This document shows, piece after piece, positions 7,364 to 15,629 of a DNA stretch of 17,037 bases. This DNA is from an uncultured Megasphaera sp. Its GTDB lineage: Bacteria; Bacillota; Negativicutes; Veillonellales; Megasphaeraceae. The notes below the pieces were generated by a model. It was not told the origin of the DNA, searched no databases, and saw only the letters and a program-made list of their open reading frames with translations. Both the position numbers and the translations under genes were made by a program. Where the stretch lies: the NCBI RefSeq assembly GCF_958350005.1, contig NZ_CATWFF010000028.1, forward strand, positions 1-17,037, given 5' to 3'. The stretch's first letter is position 1. Each line of letters opens with the position of its first letter.

Positions 7364-8068
7364 ATGAAACACGTCATTGAACTGACGAACATCAAAAAAA
7401 TCTACCATATTGGCGGCGAAGATTTTGCCGCCCTGGCCGGCACTACCCTGTCCATTGAGGAAGGAGAGTTTGCCGCCCTCATGGGGCCGTCAGGCTCGGG
7501 CAAATCGACACTCATGAATATTCTCGGCTGTCTCGACCGGCCTACGTCCGGCTCGTACAAGCTGGGCGGAAAAGAAGTATCCCATCTGACTGATGATGAA
7601 CTGGCAGCTACGCGGAACAAGCGCATTGGCTTCGTCTTTCAGAATTTTAACCTCTTGTCGCGCATTACAGCCCTGGATAATGTAGCCCTGCCGCTGGTAT
7701 ATGCCGGCGTGGGCCATAAAGAACGGACGCGGCGGGCCATGGAAAAGCTGGAAGCCGTAGGTCTGGCCACGTGGGCCCACCACAAGCCCAATGAACTGTC
7801 CGGCGGCCAGCGCCAGCGCGTAGCCATTGCCCGCGCTCTGGTCAATAATCCGCACATCATCATGGCCGATGAACCGACAGGGAATTTGGATACAAAATCG
7901 ACGAAAGAAATTATGGCCCTCTTTGAAGAGCTTCACGAAGAACACAAGACAGTCATCCTCGTCACGCACGAACCGGAAATTGCCGCCTGCGCCAGCCGGC
8001 AGCTGCTCATGTGCGACGGCCAGATTACCCGCGACGAAGGGAAGGGGGTCGTCATGGATGTTGTTTAA
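7364..8068 (+). CDS. ABC transporter ATP-binding protein (MacB/LolD-type)
   Basis: 234-aa ATPase with every ABC motif: Walker A GPSGSGKST at 41-49, Q-loop Q93 in VFQNFNLL, signature LSGGQ at 145-149, Walker B with catalytic Glu (HIIMADE, 164-170), D-loop GNLD and H202 of the H-loop. The sequence style (LMNILGCLDRPTSG, ADEPTGNLD) is that of the MacB/LolD/FtsE group, which powers mechanotransmission rather than membrane transport proper. GGAGGG at 7351-7356 gives 7-nt spacing. The gene overlaps the permease gene by 11 bp, indicating translational coupling. In E. coli MacB the ATPase and permease are one chain; here they are separate. Confidence 0.93.
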   Translation: MKHVIELTNIKKIYHIGGEDFAALAGTTLSIEEGEFAALMGPSGSGKSTLMNILGCLDRPTSGSYKLGGKEVSHLTDDELAATRNKRIGFVFQNFNLLSRITALDNVALPLVYAGVGHKERTRRAMEKLEAVGLATWAHHKPNELSGGQRQRVAIARALVNNPHIIMADEPTGNLDTKSTKEIMALFEELHEEHKTVILVTHEPEIAACASRQLLMCDGQITRDEGKGVVMDVV

Positions 8069-9275
8069 AGAAAGCGTACAAATCGCCATTACAGCCTTAT
8101 TGGCCAACAAGCTCCGCTCTGTTCTCACCATGCTGGGTATCATCATCGGCGTCGGTGCCGTCATCGCCATGATTTCCATCGGCATGGGCGTCCGCCAGAA
8201 CGTGACCAATTCCATTGCCAGCCTGGGCAGCAACATGCTCATCGTCACGCCGGGATCGACCAACCAGGGCGGCGTCCGTTCAGCAGCCGGCTCCAGTCAG
8301 AAGCTCAAACTGGAAGATGCCGAAGCAATTAAGAAAAAAATCAAAAGCATCGACTATGTATCGCCAACCGTCAACAGTGCCTATCAGATCGTCAACGGCA
8401 ATCAGAACTGGAATTCATCGGTCTACGGCGTTACGCCGGAATACCTGAATATCCGCGACCTCACCGTTGCAACAGGCTCTTTCATTACCCAGGCTGATCT
8501 CAATTCCCGCAACCGCGTCGCCGTCATCGGCACGACTGTCGCCTCGAATCTGTTTGAATCGGAAAATCCTGTAGGCAGAAATATCCGCATCAACAACCAG
8601 CCCTACAAAGTCATTGGCGTCCTGGAAAGCAAAGGCCAGTCCTCCATGGGCAGCGACCAGGACGACATGGTCATTATTCCCCTGACGACGGCACAGGAAC
8701 GGCTCATGGGCATTACCTATATCCGGTCCATCAACATCCAGGTCTCATCTGCCGATAAGATCGAATCGGTCCAGGGACAGGTTGAAACGCTGCTGCGCCA
8801 GCGTCACCATATTGTAGGCGACAAAGAAGATGACTTTACGGTCCGCAATCTGACGAGCCTCATGGAAACCATGACCAGTACGACGACGATGCTGACCCTC
8901 TTTCTCGGCAGCATTGCCGCTATTTCCCTCCTTGTCGGCGGCATTGGCATTATGAACATCATGATGGTATCCGTTACGGAACGGACCCGGGAAATCGGCA
9001 TCCGCAAGGCCCTGGGGGCTACCTTCCAGAATATTATGATGCAGTTTCTCATCGAATCTGTTGTCATCGGCGTCATTGGCGGTCTGCTGGGCGTAGCTCT
9101 CGGCGTCGGCCTGGCCCTCCTCATTGCCAAGCTCGGCGTCTTTCAAACCGTCATCACAGCGGCGCCAATTCTTCTGTCCTTTGGCTTTTCCGTCGGCATT
9201 GGTCTGTTCTTCGGCATTTATCCGGCAAAAAAAGCAGCCAAACTGGACCCAATCGAAGCACTGCGATACGAATAA
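8058..9275 (+). CDS. MacB-like ABC permease (FtsX family)
   Basis: 405-aa permease with the typical type VII exporter topology. One N-terminal helix (about 20-45, after LLANKLRSVLTMLGI) precedes a large extracytoplasmic MacB_PCD domain (about 46-275). Three C-terminal helices form the FtsX domain. Diagnostic stretches are VSVTERTREIGIRKALGA after the second helix and YPAKKAAKLDPIEALRYE at the C-terminus. The start at 8058 lies inside the ATPase gene, with AGGGGG about 9 nt upstream. With the adaptor it should export a substrate such as a peptide, antibiotic or lipid-linked molecule. No TolC-like outer-membrane gene is in the window, so any outer-membrane partner must be encoded elsewhere. Confidence 0.92.
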   Translation: MLFKESVQIAITALLANKLRSVLTMLGIIIGVGAVIAMISIGMGVRQNVTNSIASLGSNMLIVTPGSTNQGGVRSAAGSSQKLKLEDAEAIKKKIKSIDYVSPTVNSAYQIVNGNQNWNSSVYGVTPEYLNIRDLTVATGSFITQADLNSRNRVAVIGTTVASNLFESENPVGRNIRINNQPYKVIGVLESKGQSSMGSDQDDMVIIPLTTAQERLMGITYIRSINIQVSSADKIESVQGQVETLLRQRHHIVGDKEDDFTVRNLTSLMETMTSTTTMLTLFLGSIAAISLLVGGIGIMNIMMVSVTERTREIGIRKALGATFQNIMMQFLIESVVIGVIGGLLGVALGVGLALLIAKLGVFQTVITAAPILLSFGFSVGIGLFFGIYPAKKAAKLDPIEALRYE

Positions 9276-9300
9276 ACCCAGCATATGTCATGCCCAAACA

Positions 9301-9334
9301 GCTCTTGTCTGTTTCATCAGCAAGGGCTTTTTTT
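9301..9334 (+). terminator. Intrinsic terminator of the MacA/MacB-like operon
   Basis: GCTCTTG (9301-9307) pairs with CAAGGGC (9321-9327), including one G-U pair. CTG/CAG extend the stem inside, past one bulged T. Seven T residues follow at 9328-9334. It lies 26 nt after the permease stop codon. Confidence 0.8.
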
Positions 9335-9396
9335 GTTTCTTGCTTTTGAAGCATTTTATGTATTTGTTCTGTATATGTGAAAATTTTTAAGAATGA

Positions 9397-9461
9397 TTTA
9401 CTTTTTCTGAAATTTATTATAGAATATGTATATTGACTGACGATTATTTTTTATGTACATT
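9397..9461 (+). promoter_or_regulatory. Two candidate promoters of gdhA
   Basis: In very AT-rich DNA, TTTACT (9397-9402) is followed after 17 nt by TAGAAT (9420-9425). TTGACT (9433-9438) is followed after 17 nt by TACATT (9456-9461). Either or both could drive gdhA, with leaders of about 70 and 35 nt. The rest of the 227-nt gap holds only the upstream terminator. Confidence 0.45.
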
Positions 9462-9502
9462 GACAGCCATACAATAACATACATTCAAAGGAGAATGAAG
9501 CT

Positions 9503-10852
9503 ATGTCAGAAATGCAACAGTACGTCGATGACGTCATGAAAATTATTCAGCACCGCGATCCGGAACAGGCTGAATTCCAGCACGCCGTATATGAAGTGCT
9601 CAATTCCATCGTTCCCATGTTGGAAAAAGAACCGAAATACAAGGAACACCACATTCTGGAACGGATTATTGAACCGGAACGGGTCGTTATGTTCCGCGTC
9701 CCCTGGGAAGACGACAAGGGCGTCATTCACGTCAACCGCGGCTACCGCGTCCAGGCCAACAGCTCCATTGGGCCTTACAAGGGCGGCCTGCGCTTCCATC
9801 CCAGCGTCAACCTGAGCATCCTCAAGTTCCTGGCTTTTGAACAGATCTTCAAAAACGCCCTGACCGGCCTGCCCATTGGCGGCGGCAAAGGCGGCTCGGA
9901 CTTTGATCCCAAAGGCAAATCGGACCGTGAAGTCATGCGTTTCTGCCAGAGCTTCATGAATGAATTATACCGTCACATTGGCCCGAACATCGACGTTCCG
10001 GCCGGTGATATCGGCGTAGGCGCCCGGGAAATCGGCTACCTCTACGGCCAGTACAAACGCATTCGCGACGCCTTCGACGCCGGCGTTCTCACCGGCAAAG
10101 GCATTGCCTACGGCGGCAGCCTGGCCCGTACAGAAGCTACCGGCTACGGTCTGCTCTACTTCGTTCAGGATATGCTGGAAAACAAGGGCATTTCCCTGAA
10201 AGATAAAACCGTCGTCGTATCCGGTTCCGGCAACGTTGCTATTTACGCCATGAAAAAAGCCCAGGCTCTCGGCGCCAAGGTCGTAACCTGCTCCGACTCC
10301 AACGGCTATATTTATGACAAAAACGGCATTGATGTCGCTGCTGTACAGACGATCAAAGAAGTACACCGCGGCCGCATTAAAGAATACATCAACATCCATC
10401 CGGAAGCTGAATACCACGAAGGCAGCCAGGGTGTATGGACCGTACCGGCCTTCATTGCTCTTCCCTGCGCTACGCAGAGCGAAATCAGCCTGGAATCGGC
10501 TAAAATCCTCGTTGCCAACGGCGTAAAAGCCATTGGTGAAGGCGCCAACATGCCTTCTACGCTGGAAGCTATGGCTTATTTCCAGGAACACGGCGTCCTC
10601 TTTGCACCGGCTAAAGCAGCCAACGCCGGCGGCGTTGCCGTATCGGCCCTGGAAATGGCGCAGAACTCGGAACGCATGTCCTGGACTTTCGAAGAAGTAG
10701 ACGGCAAACTGCGTGATATTATGCAGAATATCTTCACCCAGGCCAAAGAAAATGCTGAAAAATACGGCGTTCCCGACAACTACGTAGCTGGCGCCAACAT
10801 TACGGCCTTCAAAAAAGTGGCCGACGTCATGATCGAACTCGGCTTAGTATAA
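9503..10852 (+). CDS. gdhA: NADP-type glutamate dehydrogenase
   Basis: 449-aa hexameric glutamate dehydrogenase, full length for the bacterial small-subunit class. It interconverts 2-oxoglutarate plus ammonia with glutamate. Active-site features are all present: K93 in GPYKGGLRFHP, the catalytic lysine K129 in GGGKGGSDFDP, and D169 in PAGDIGVG. The coenzyme domain has GSGNVA at 241-246; the strand end CSDSNG (263-268) resembles NADP-dependent enzymes, so an assimilatory role is likely. The start at 9503 follows AAAGGAG at 9487-9493. The region reads as a strongly expressed single-gene unit, with candidate promoters upstream and a 21-bp terminator downstream. It is the most confidently named gene here. 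Confidence 0.97.
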   Translation: MSEMQQYVDDVMKIIQHRDPEQAEFQHAVYEVLNSIVPMLEKEPKYKEHHILERIIEPERVVMFRVPWEDDKGVIHVNRGYRVQANSSIGPYKGGLRFHPSVNLSILKFLAFEQIFKNALTGLPIGGGKGGSDFDPKGKSDREVMRFCQSFMNELYRHIGPNIDVPAGDIGVGAREIGYLYGQYKRIRDAFDAGVLTGKGIAYGGSLARTEATGYGLLYFVQDMLENKGISLKDKTVVVSGSGNVAIYAMKKAQALGAKVVTCSDSNGYIYDKNGIDVAAVQTIKEVHRGRIKEYINIHPEAEYHEGSQGVWTVPAFIALPCATQSEISLESAKILVANGVKAIGEGANMPSTLEAMAYFQEHGVLFAPAKAANAGGVAVSALEMAQNSERMSWTFEEVDGKLRDIMQNIFTQAKENAEKYGVPDNYVAGANITAFKKVADVMIELGLV

Positions 10853-10883
10853 GCACTGCGACACTTTATTATACAGTTTTTAC

Positions 10884-10943
10884 AAACAAAACAGCAGGCT
10901 GCTGACTCTTGTAATACGAGAGCAGCAGCCTGCTGTTTTGTTT
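10884..10943. terminator. Bidirectional terminator, 21-bp perfect stem
   Basis: Arms at 10884-10904 and 10923-10943 are perfectly complementary. The core is CAGCAGGCTGCTG against CAGCAGCCTGCTG, flanked by AAACAAAA/TTTTGTTT that give U-rich ends in both directions. The 18-nt loop can add CTCT/AGAG pairing. It separates gdhA from the convergent five-gene operon and can serve both; its right arm ends 1 nt before the - strand stop codon. Confidence 0.9.
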
Positions 10944-10944
10944 A

Positions 10945-11874
10945 TTATTGCGCCATCAGCTGAATAACTGCCGTATGGGCATATACCAAATCTTTGCCAT
11001 GCATAAAAAAGACGCAGCCGTCACAGGGAGCTTTCAGTTCTTCCATGACAGAATGGTCGTAGGGATCGTATATTTTGGCTACAACTTCCCCCTGACGCAC
11101 TTCATCATCAATCTGAACGACGTGCTTCAGGAAGCCGGCGTGCTGACAAACTACGGGAGTCAGCTGCTGTTCCTCAATGACCTGGCTCTGATAGCCGCCG
11201 GGAACAGGCTGGTCGACAAAGCCTTTTTCATACAGGAACCGCAGGACACTGTTCCGCGCCTCTTTGGCACTGACGACGTCAACAGTATCGCAGGCCTTCG
11301 TATACAGGGAAAAGGCCTTGCATTTCCAGATCTGCCAGTTGTAGTTCAGCGTCGTCGTATCATAAGGCCGCGGATCGCGAACGACAATGTAGGGCAAGCC
11401 AAAGAAACGGCTGTTTTCCAGATCTTCGCTGCCAGTCCGCATGACCCGGATATGGTTGGAAAACTCACCAGGAATATAGGAACTGGTAAACTGCACGCCA
11501 TAGTCATAGTCCTTAATGGCGTCAAAAATGCCTTCAGCAATACGCTGCGTCGTTTCCCCTTCATAATACCCGGGAAACATGCGGTTAATATCTGTATCAT
11601 CCTGGGGCCAGAACCGCTTTTCCTGATTCAGAGAATACGTATTGGCACAGGGAATAACCGTAATCCGGACGTCGTCGCGAATCCGCTTTTTTTCTTCGTA
11701 CTGCTTCAGTTTTTTTACCAGCAGGGAACAAATATACATCTGCTGTACTTCATTGCCCCGCAGGGAGCCAATAATACAGATGCTTTTTCCGCTGCTGCCG
11801 CCAAACTCATAGGCCCGGATATGCAAATCCGAACGATACAGAGATTCTAGCTGATATATAATCGTCTCTTTCAT
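10945..11874 (-). CDS. AstE/AspA-like M14 paralog lacking zinc ligands (predicted pseudoenzyme)
   Basis: 309 aa, last gene of the five-gene operon. It aligns without large gaps to the preceding gene's protein and to the succinylglutamate desuccinylase/aspartoacylase fold: a central alpha/beta domain to about 215, then a small beta domain (VVCQHAGFLKHVV, PCDGCVFF). The active site is altered. The H-x-x-E zinc motif reads SLRGNE, so His39 is Arg while E42 remains. The DIHAS strand reads VQFTSS, so the third ligand His is Thr130. The catalytic Glu of VVEMG is replaced (about Tyr191). The substrate-contacting NR pair (97-98 in TDINRMFPG) is kept. I infer a non-hydrolytic partner or binding protein, not a decayed gene, because the frame is open and well started. 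ATGA overlap couples it to the upstream paralog. Confidence 0.82.
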   Translation of the reverse strand: MKETIIYQLESLYRSDLHIRAYEFGGSSGKSICIIGSLRGNEVQQMYICSLLVKKLKQYEEKKRIRDDVRITVIPCANTYSLNQEKRFWPQDDTDINRMFPGYYEGETTQRIAEGIFDAIKDYDYGVQFTSSYIPGEFSNHIRVMRTGSEDLENSRFFGLPYIVVRDPRPYDTTTLNYNWQIWKCKAFSLYTKACDTVDVVSAKEARNSVLRFLYEKGFVDQPVPGGYQSQVIEEQQLTPVVCQHAGFLKHVVQIDDEVRQGEVVAKIYDPYDHSVMEELKAPCDGCVFFMHGKDLVYAHTAVIQLMAQ

Positions 11875-12797
11875 CCTTCACACTCCAATATGCGTCCCAT
11901 CAGACTTCCTTCACTGACAATGGGATATTCCCGCAGCGTAAACAGCAAGCCGCTGCACGGTGAAACTACTTCATGACGTACCTGCCCTTCCAGGGGATGG
12001 ACAATGCGGCCAATAACTTCCCCTTTCAGTACCCGATGATCATGTCGGACATTGGGAAGAAACAGGCCGGCACAGACAGCATTGAGAAAATGGACCTGCC
12101 CGTCTGTACTGATAATCGGTTTCTTAACCGGCAGGGACATACTTTCCATCATGCCAAGCTGCACCATGGCGTTGAGAATGCCCTGGCAAAGCTGGTCGCC
12201 ATAGGCTTTGGTAATACGCATGCCTACGCCCATTTCCACGACCAGCGTCGGCGTATGCCGTTCATTCAGCGAATAGGCCAGCGTGCTTTCCAGAACCGTC
12301 GAAGCGCTGTGAACCCAGATATAATCCATGTTCAGCCACTTGCCCATAGGCACGAGCACATCCTGCTGCAGTTCATTGATGCGGATCTGCGGAATTTCGC
12401 GCAAGTAAATATTGCTGGCATGAATGTCAATGACCAGGTCTGCCCCGGTCAGGTCATCCATAATGCAGCTGGCTATATATTCGACCATGGAGCCCTTGGG
12501 ATCGCCGGGAAAAATACGGTTCATGTCCAGGTCGAACATGGGAACTCCGCGGGTAATGGAATCCATGCCCAGCGGATTCAGACACGGATAGATGTCAACC
12601 GTTCCCTGCCACTTGTCCTGATACTGCCGCAGCAGCTCCTGCAGCCGGAAGCACACATACTGGCCTTCCAGTTCATCGCCATGGGTACCGCTGACAATAC
12701 AAATACGCTTGCTGCCATTGCCGGAAACGAGGTGATTTTTCTGAATTTCATATACCTCATCAGCAGGCAGCGGGATTTGTGCAATACATTGTTTCAT
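11871..12797 (-). CDS. AstE/AspA-like M14 zinc amidohydrolase (apparently active paralog)
   Basis: 308 aa, predicted zinc-dependent deacylase or carboxypeptidase-like enzyme of the succinylglutamate desuccinylase/aspartoacylase family. The active site is complete: H39 and E42 in GTHGDE, DLDMNR at 89-94 with the NR substrate pair, the third zinc ligand H126 in IDIHAS, and the catalytic E188 in VVEMG. A small beta domain with a PCSGLLF turn closes the C-terminus. Relatives cleave N-acyl amino acids or amide-linked amino acids. In this operon it may trim or release the product of the ATP-grasp ligase (inference). The gap from the transglutaminase gene is 34 nt, and its stop TGA overlaps the next start ATG. 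Confidence 0.88.
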   Translation of the reverse strand: MKQCIAQIPLPADEVYEIQKNHLVSGNGSKRICIVSGTHGDELEGQYVCFRLQELLRQYQDKWQGTVDIYPCLNPLGMDSITRGVPMFDLDMNRIFPGDPKGSMVEYIASCIMDDLTGADLVIDIHASNIYLREIPQIRINELQQDVLVPMGKWLNMDYIWVHSASTVLESTLAYSLNERHTPTLVVEMGVGMRITKAYGDQLCQGILNAMVQLGMMESMSLPVKKPIISTDGQVHFLNAVCAGLFLPNVRHDHRVLKGEVIGRIVHPLEGQVRHEVVSPCSGLLFTLREYPIVSEGSLMGRILECEG

Positions 12798-12831
12798 ATA
12801 CTGATTTCCTACTCTCTTCTAAAATTCCAGA

Positions 12832-13629
12832 CTACCGAGTCATGCATTCCGTCATGGAAACGGTAATATCCTGTTTCTGCGTAACTGGTTCGGGGCTGTA
12901 AAAGATTCCCTTATTGACCAGACAGTCCTTATAATCCCGCCCGCAGGACAAACTGATATAGTCATCATCGACAAGGCGGTTGTTCGTCGGGTCCAGGCCG
13001 CGCCAGCAGCTGCTGGACAGTACGTCGACCCAGGCATGACTCAGCGGTTCGCCCGCCATGACGCCGGCTACATAGCGGGCAGGAACATGCATGTACCGCA
13101 GTACGGCCAGCATGATCTGCGCATAATCCTGGCACACGCCACATTTCTGGGCAAAGGCATCAGAAGCCGTCGTCGTTATGACAGTGCGCCCTTTTTCATA
13201 GGTCATAGCCTGATGTACGGCCTTCATGACGTATACAGCCTTTTCATAGGCATTAGGCAGACTTTCACAGGCCCGTTCACAGTCAGCAGCAAAGTCTGCC
13301 AGCGCACCGGCTGCGCAGGTTTTCGCTGTAGGCAGACAATAGACACTGTGTAATCGATTATCCCAGTCAAACTGCCTGCTGTCAACAGCTACACAGGCTT
13401 CCATGAAAAAATTCAGATCCTGCGCCGGTGCTTCCTGATAGCCATACACAAAATGATTGCCAAAGCAGTCCGTACTGTAGGAATAATAATCTACATCCAG
13501 AAGCACCTTGACCTGCCGTATCGTCTGGCGCGGATCGGCTTTGGGCAGGCAACGAAAGGAAAAATAGTGATGGTTAATTTCTGAATCAACATGCAGATTC
13601 ATCGTATACTGAAGCTGATATGTTTTCAT
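12832..13629 (-). CDS. Transglutaminase-like cysteine protease
   Basis: 265 aa of the COG1305 type. An N-terminal beta domain (about 1-100) precedes the papain-like transglutaminase core. The catalytic triad is visible: C166 in CGVCQDYAQ, H198 in LSHAWVDV and D213 in GLDPTNN, in the usual order and spacing. There is no signal peptide, so it acts in the cytoplasm. Bacterial members mostly hydrolyse or transfer amide bonds. In the conserved neighbourhood with ATP-grasp and alpha-E proteins they are predicted to process the peptide or amide made by the ligase. The start at 13629 has AGAGG very close upstream and GGAAGGG slightly farther; no better start exists nearby. The gap to the alpha-E gene is 21 nt. 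Confidence 0.9.
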   Translation of the reverse strand: MKTYQLQYTMNLHVDSEINHHYFSFRCLPKADPRQTIRQVKVLLDVDYYSYSTDCFGNHFVYGYQEAPAQDLNFFMEACVAVDSRQFDWDNRLHSVYCLPTAKTCAAGALADFAADCERACESLPNAYEKAVYVMKAVHQAMTYEKGRTVITTTASDAFAQKCGVCQDYAQIMLAVLRYMHVPARYVAGVMAGEPLSHAWVDVLSSSCWRGLDPTNNRLVDDDYISLSCGRDYKDCLVNKGIFYSPEPVTQKQDITVSMTECMTR

Positions 13630-13650
13630 TACCTCTGTTCGCCGCCCTTC

Positions 13651-14310
13651 CTATATGATGCGCTCTACCTGCGTAATAGCGCGGACATACTCGACGGGAT
13701 CGCTGTAAATGAGGCGCCGGGCTTTCAAAAACGATTCCCGGTCATAAGGGATTTTCGATTTCTTCAGGCGGTGATCCAGCGTTTCACAGGCCATGGTCAG
13801 CTCATCGACGGGCTTGCGGAGGCGCAGGTACATATCGAGCCGTTCCAGCCGTTTTCCCAGCTTGACAATATTGCGGATTTCATAGTTCTGCACATTATCA
13901 TCGAGACACGCCCAGAAGGCCAGAATATAATCGAGCGTTCCCTGGAGATCCATAATAAAGGAATGAAAGTCTTCTATCGACTTCAGGGAATCAAGGGACA
14001 GCTCCAGATAGGACATGGTCTCCGACCCCAGTTCATTCCGCAGCACAATGCAGTTGTCATAGGCCCGATTCAGGTTGGATACGATAGAATTCATATCCGT
14101 TTCATCCTTGACGTAGCGCTGTACAAAATCATCGAGACTCGTATAGATGTTGGGAATTTGAAAATTCTGACAATACTGAATATAAAAATCCGGATTTTCA
14201 ATCATCCGGTCATAGCCGCGGAAAAATTCGCGAATCGTAATATATACCCGTTCACTGTAACGGCCAAGCCACAATAAGTTGTCTACTTTATCTACTGAGA
14301 TAATATCCAT
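13651..14310 (-). CDS. Alpha-E domain protein (COG2307 type), short form
   Basis: 219-aa, mostly helical protein beginning MDIISVDKVDNLLWLGRYSERV, the characteristic N-terminal signature (LxWLGRYxER) of alpha-E proteins. These accompany circularly permuted ATP-grasp ligases as separate genes or as fusions, and their biochemical role is unknown. Helix signatures continue through KLGKRLERLDMYLRLRK near residues 150-166. At 219 aa it is shorter than the roughly 300 aa I expect for the family; the C-terminal third seems missing or compact. The frame is intact and the next gene follows after 21 nt, so it does not look truncated by mutation. The ATG lies 19 bp inside the ligase gene, implying translational coupling. 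Confidence 0.88.
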   Translation of the reverse strand: MDIISVDKVDNLLWLGRYSERVYITIREFFRGYDRMIENPDFYIQYCQNFQIPNIYTSLDDFVQRYVKDETDMNSIVSNLNRAYDNCIVLRNELGSETMSYLELSLDSLKSIEDFHSFIMDLQGTLDYILAFWACLDDNVQNYEIRNIVKLGKRLERLDMYLRLRKPVDELTMACETLDHRLKKSKIPYDRESFLKARRLIYSDPVEYVRAITQVERII

Positions 14311-15611
14311 GTATCCTTAAAGCCTCCTCCTTGCGATGAATTGACGATAAAGCTGTCCGGATTCCGGGAGAACCGGGTCAGGCCGCTCTTCCATGCTTCC
14401 GTCGTTTTGCCGGTCAGCACAAAAGCCCGCAGATCTGCTTTCCGTTCGACCAGCTTGCCGTCATCCATAATTTCCAGATCCTTAAAATCAATTACTTCCT
14501 GAGCAATAAAGCGGCGCCGTTCCTTCTTCAGCTTCGACAGGAAGGCTGCCTTTTCTTCTGCATTCAGCGTGTTGCCAAAGAACACGCCGTATCCGCCGGC
14601 TTCAGACACATCTTTAATGACCAGATCATCGAAATGTTCCAGTACATACTTCATATCGGCATCATAATAGGGCAAATAGGTCGGTGCATTATGTAATATT
14701 GGTTTTTCACCCAAATAGTACTCGATCATTTTGGGGACAAAATAATAAATTCCCTTATCATCGGCTACTCCATTGCCAGGTGCATTGATGATCGCTACAT
14801 TTCCTTTGCGGTAAATTTCCATCAAATGAGGAATGCCAATGAGTGATTCTTCCAGGAATGTCATGGGGTCCAGATATTCATCAGATACGCGCCGGTAAAT
14901 AGCGCCGATTTTTTCCAGGGACCCTGTATAGTTTTTAAAGTATACATAATCTTCGTTTACAACCAGTTCATTAGGCCCGACGAGAACGGCCCCGGTCTTT
15001 TCAGCCAAATAGGCGTGTTCAAAATAGGCCGCATTCATACGTCCCGGCGTAAATACGGCGTTAATTCCGCCTGTATTTACCCAGTCCATCGTCTCTTTGA
15101 GCAGCTTGGCATAATCCCGGTTATCTTCCACATGATTCTGTACATACGTCATGGGACTGGCTTTGCGGCACAAGGTCCGGGCAATCATGGGATACGACGC
15201 GCCGCTGGGAATGCGCAGATTATCTTCCAGCACGTACCACGTTCCATCCTTGGCCTGTACCAGATCAATGCCGGCAATATGCGCATAAATCCCTTTAGGC
15301 GGATAAATCCCTTCGCATTCTACCAGATACCCTTTGGACGAATAAATGAACTCTTCCGGAATAACGCCGTCCTTAATAATCCGCTTGTCTCCGTACACAT
15401 CCTGCAGAAACGCATTCAGCCCATTGACGCGCTGTATAAGGCCGGCCTGCAGGTACTCGAATTCTTCCTTGCCAATGACCCGGGGAATAGTGTCAAAGGG
15501 AAATAACTGTTCATGGAAGCAGTTATTCTTGTAAATCCCAAACTTGACGCCATATCGCTTCAGCAGCTCATTGGTCTTATCCGTATACTTAATCAGCTCT
15601 CGTGTATCCAT
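14292..15611 (-). CDS. Circularly permuted ATP-grasp amidoligase (COG2308 type)
   Basis: 439-aa predicted ATP-dependent carboxylate-amine ligase, first gene of the five-gene operon. Family motifs are YVLEDNLRIPSGASYP (126-141, with acidic/Asn metal ligands E129, D130 and N131), YRRVSDEYLDP (239-249), INAPGNGVADDK (275-286), VIKDVSEAGGYGVFFG (331-346, the lysine and glycine-rich nucleotide loop), and the C-terminal RFSR and NSSQGGGFKDTW stretches. Such proteins are predicted to form amide or peptide bonds on an unknown acceptor. The start at 15611 follows GGAGG with 6-nt spacing. An in-frame ATG at 15647 also has GGAGG at 7 nt and would add 12 residues, but it lies inside a terminator-like hairpin. 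The protein is cytoplasmic. Confidence 0.92.
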   Translation of the reverse strand: MDTRELIKYTDKTNELLKRYGVKFGIYKNNCFHEQLFPFDTIPRVIGKEEFEYLQAGLIQRVNGLNAFLQDVYGDKRIIKDGVIPEEFIYSSKGYLVECEGIYPPKGIYAHIAGIDLVQAKDGTWYVLEDNLRIPSGASYPMIARTLCRKASPMTYVQNHVEDNRDYAKLLKETMDWVNTGGINAVFTPGRMNAAYFEHAYLAEKTGAVLVGPNELVVNEDYVYFKNYTGSLEKIGAIYRRVSDEYLDPMTFLEESLIGIPHLMEIYRKGNVAIINAPGNGVADDKGIYYFVPKMIEYYLGEKPILHNAPTYLPYYDADMKYVLEHFDDLVIKDVSEAGGYGVFFGNTLNAEEKAAFLSKLKKERRRFIAQEVIDFKDLEIMDDGKLVERKADLRAFVLTGKTTEAWKSGLTRFSRNPDSFIVNSSQGGGFKDTWILSQ

Positions 15612-15629
15612 CTTGTTCCTCCCCCTTAT

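Noticed and set aside
10884..10943. Long GC-rich inverted repeat considered as a mobile-element end or CRISPR-like repeat
   Set aside because: It is a single copy between two convergent genes, with U-rich flanks in both directions, fully explained as a bidirectional terminator.
10948..11850. Long + strand open frame opposite the M14 pseudoenzyme gene (also 11973-12866 and 15782-16804)
   Set aside because: These frames lie antisense to well-supported genes, lack ribosome sites and show no family motifs. GC-rich third positions of the real genes keep the opposite frame open.
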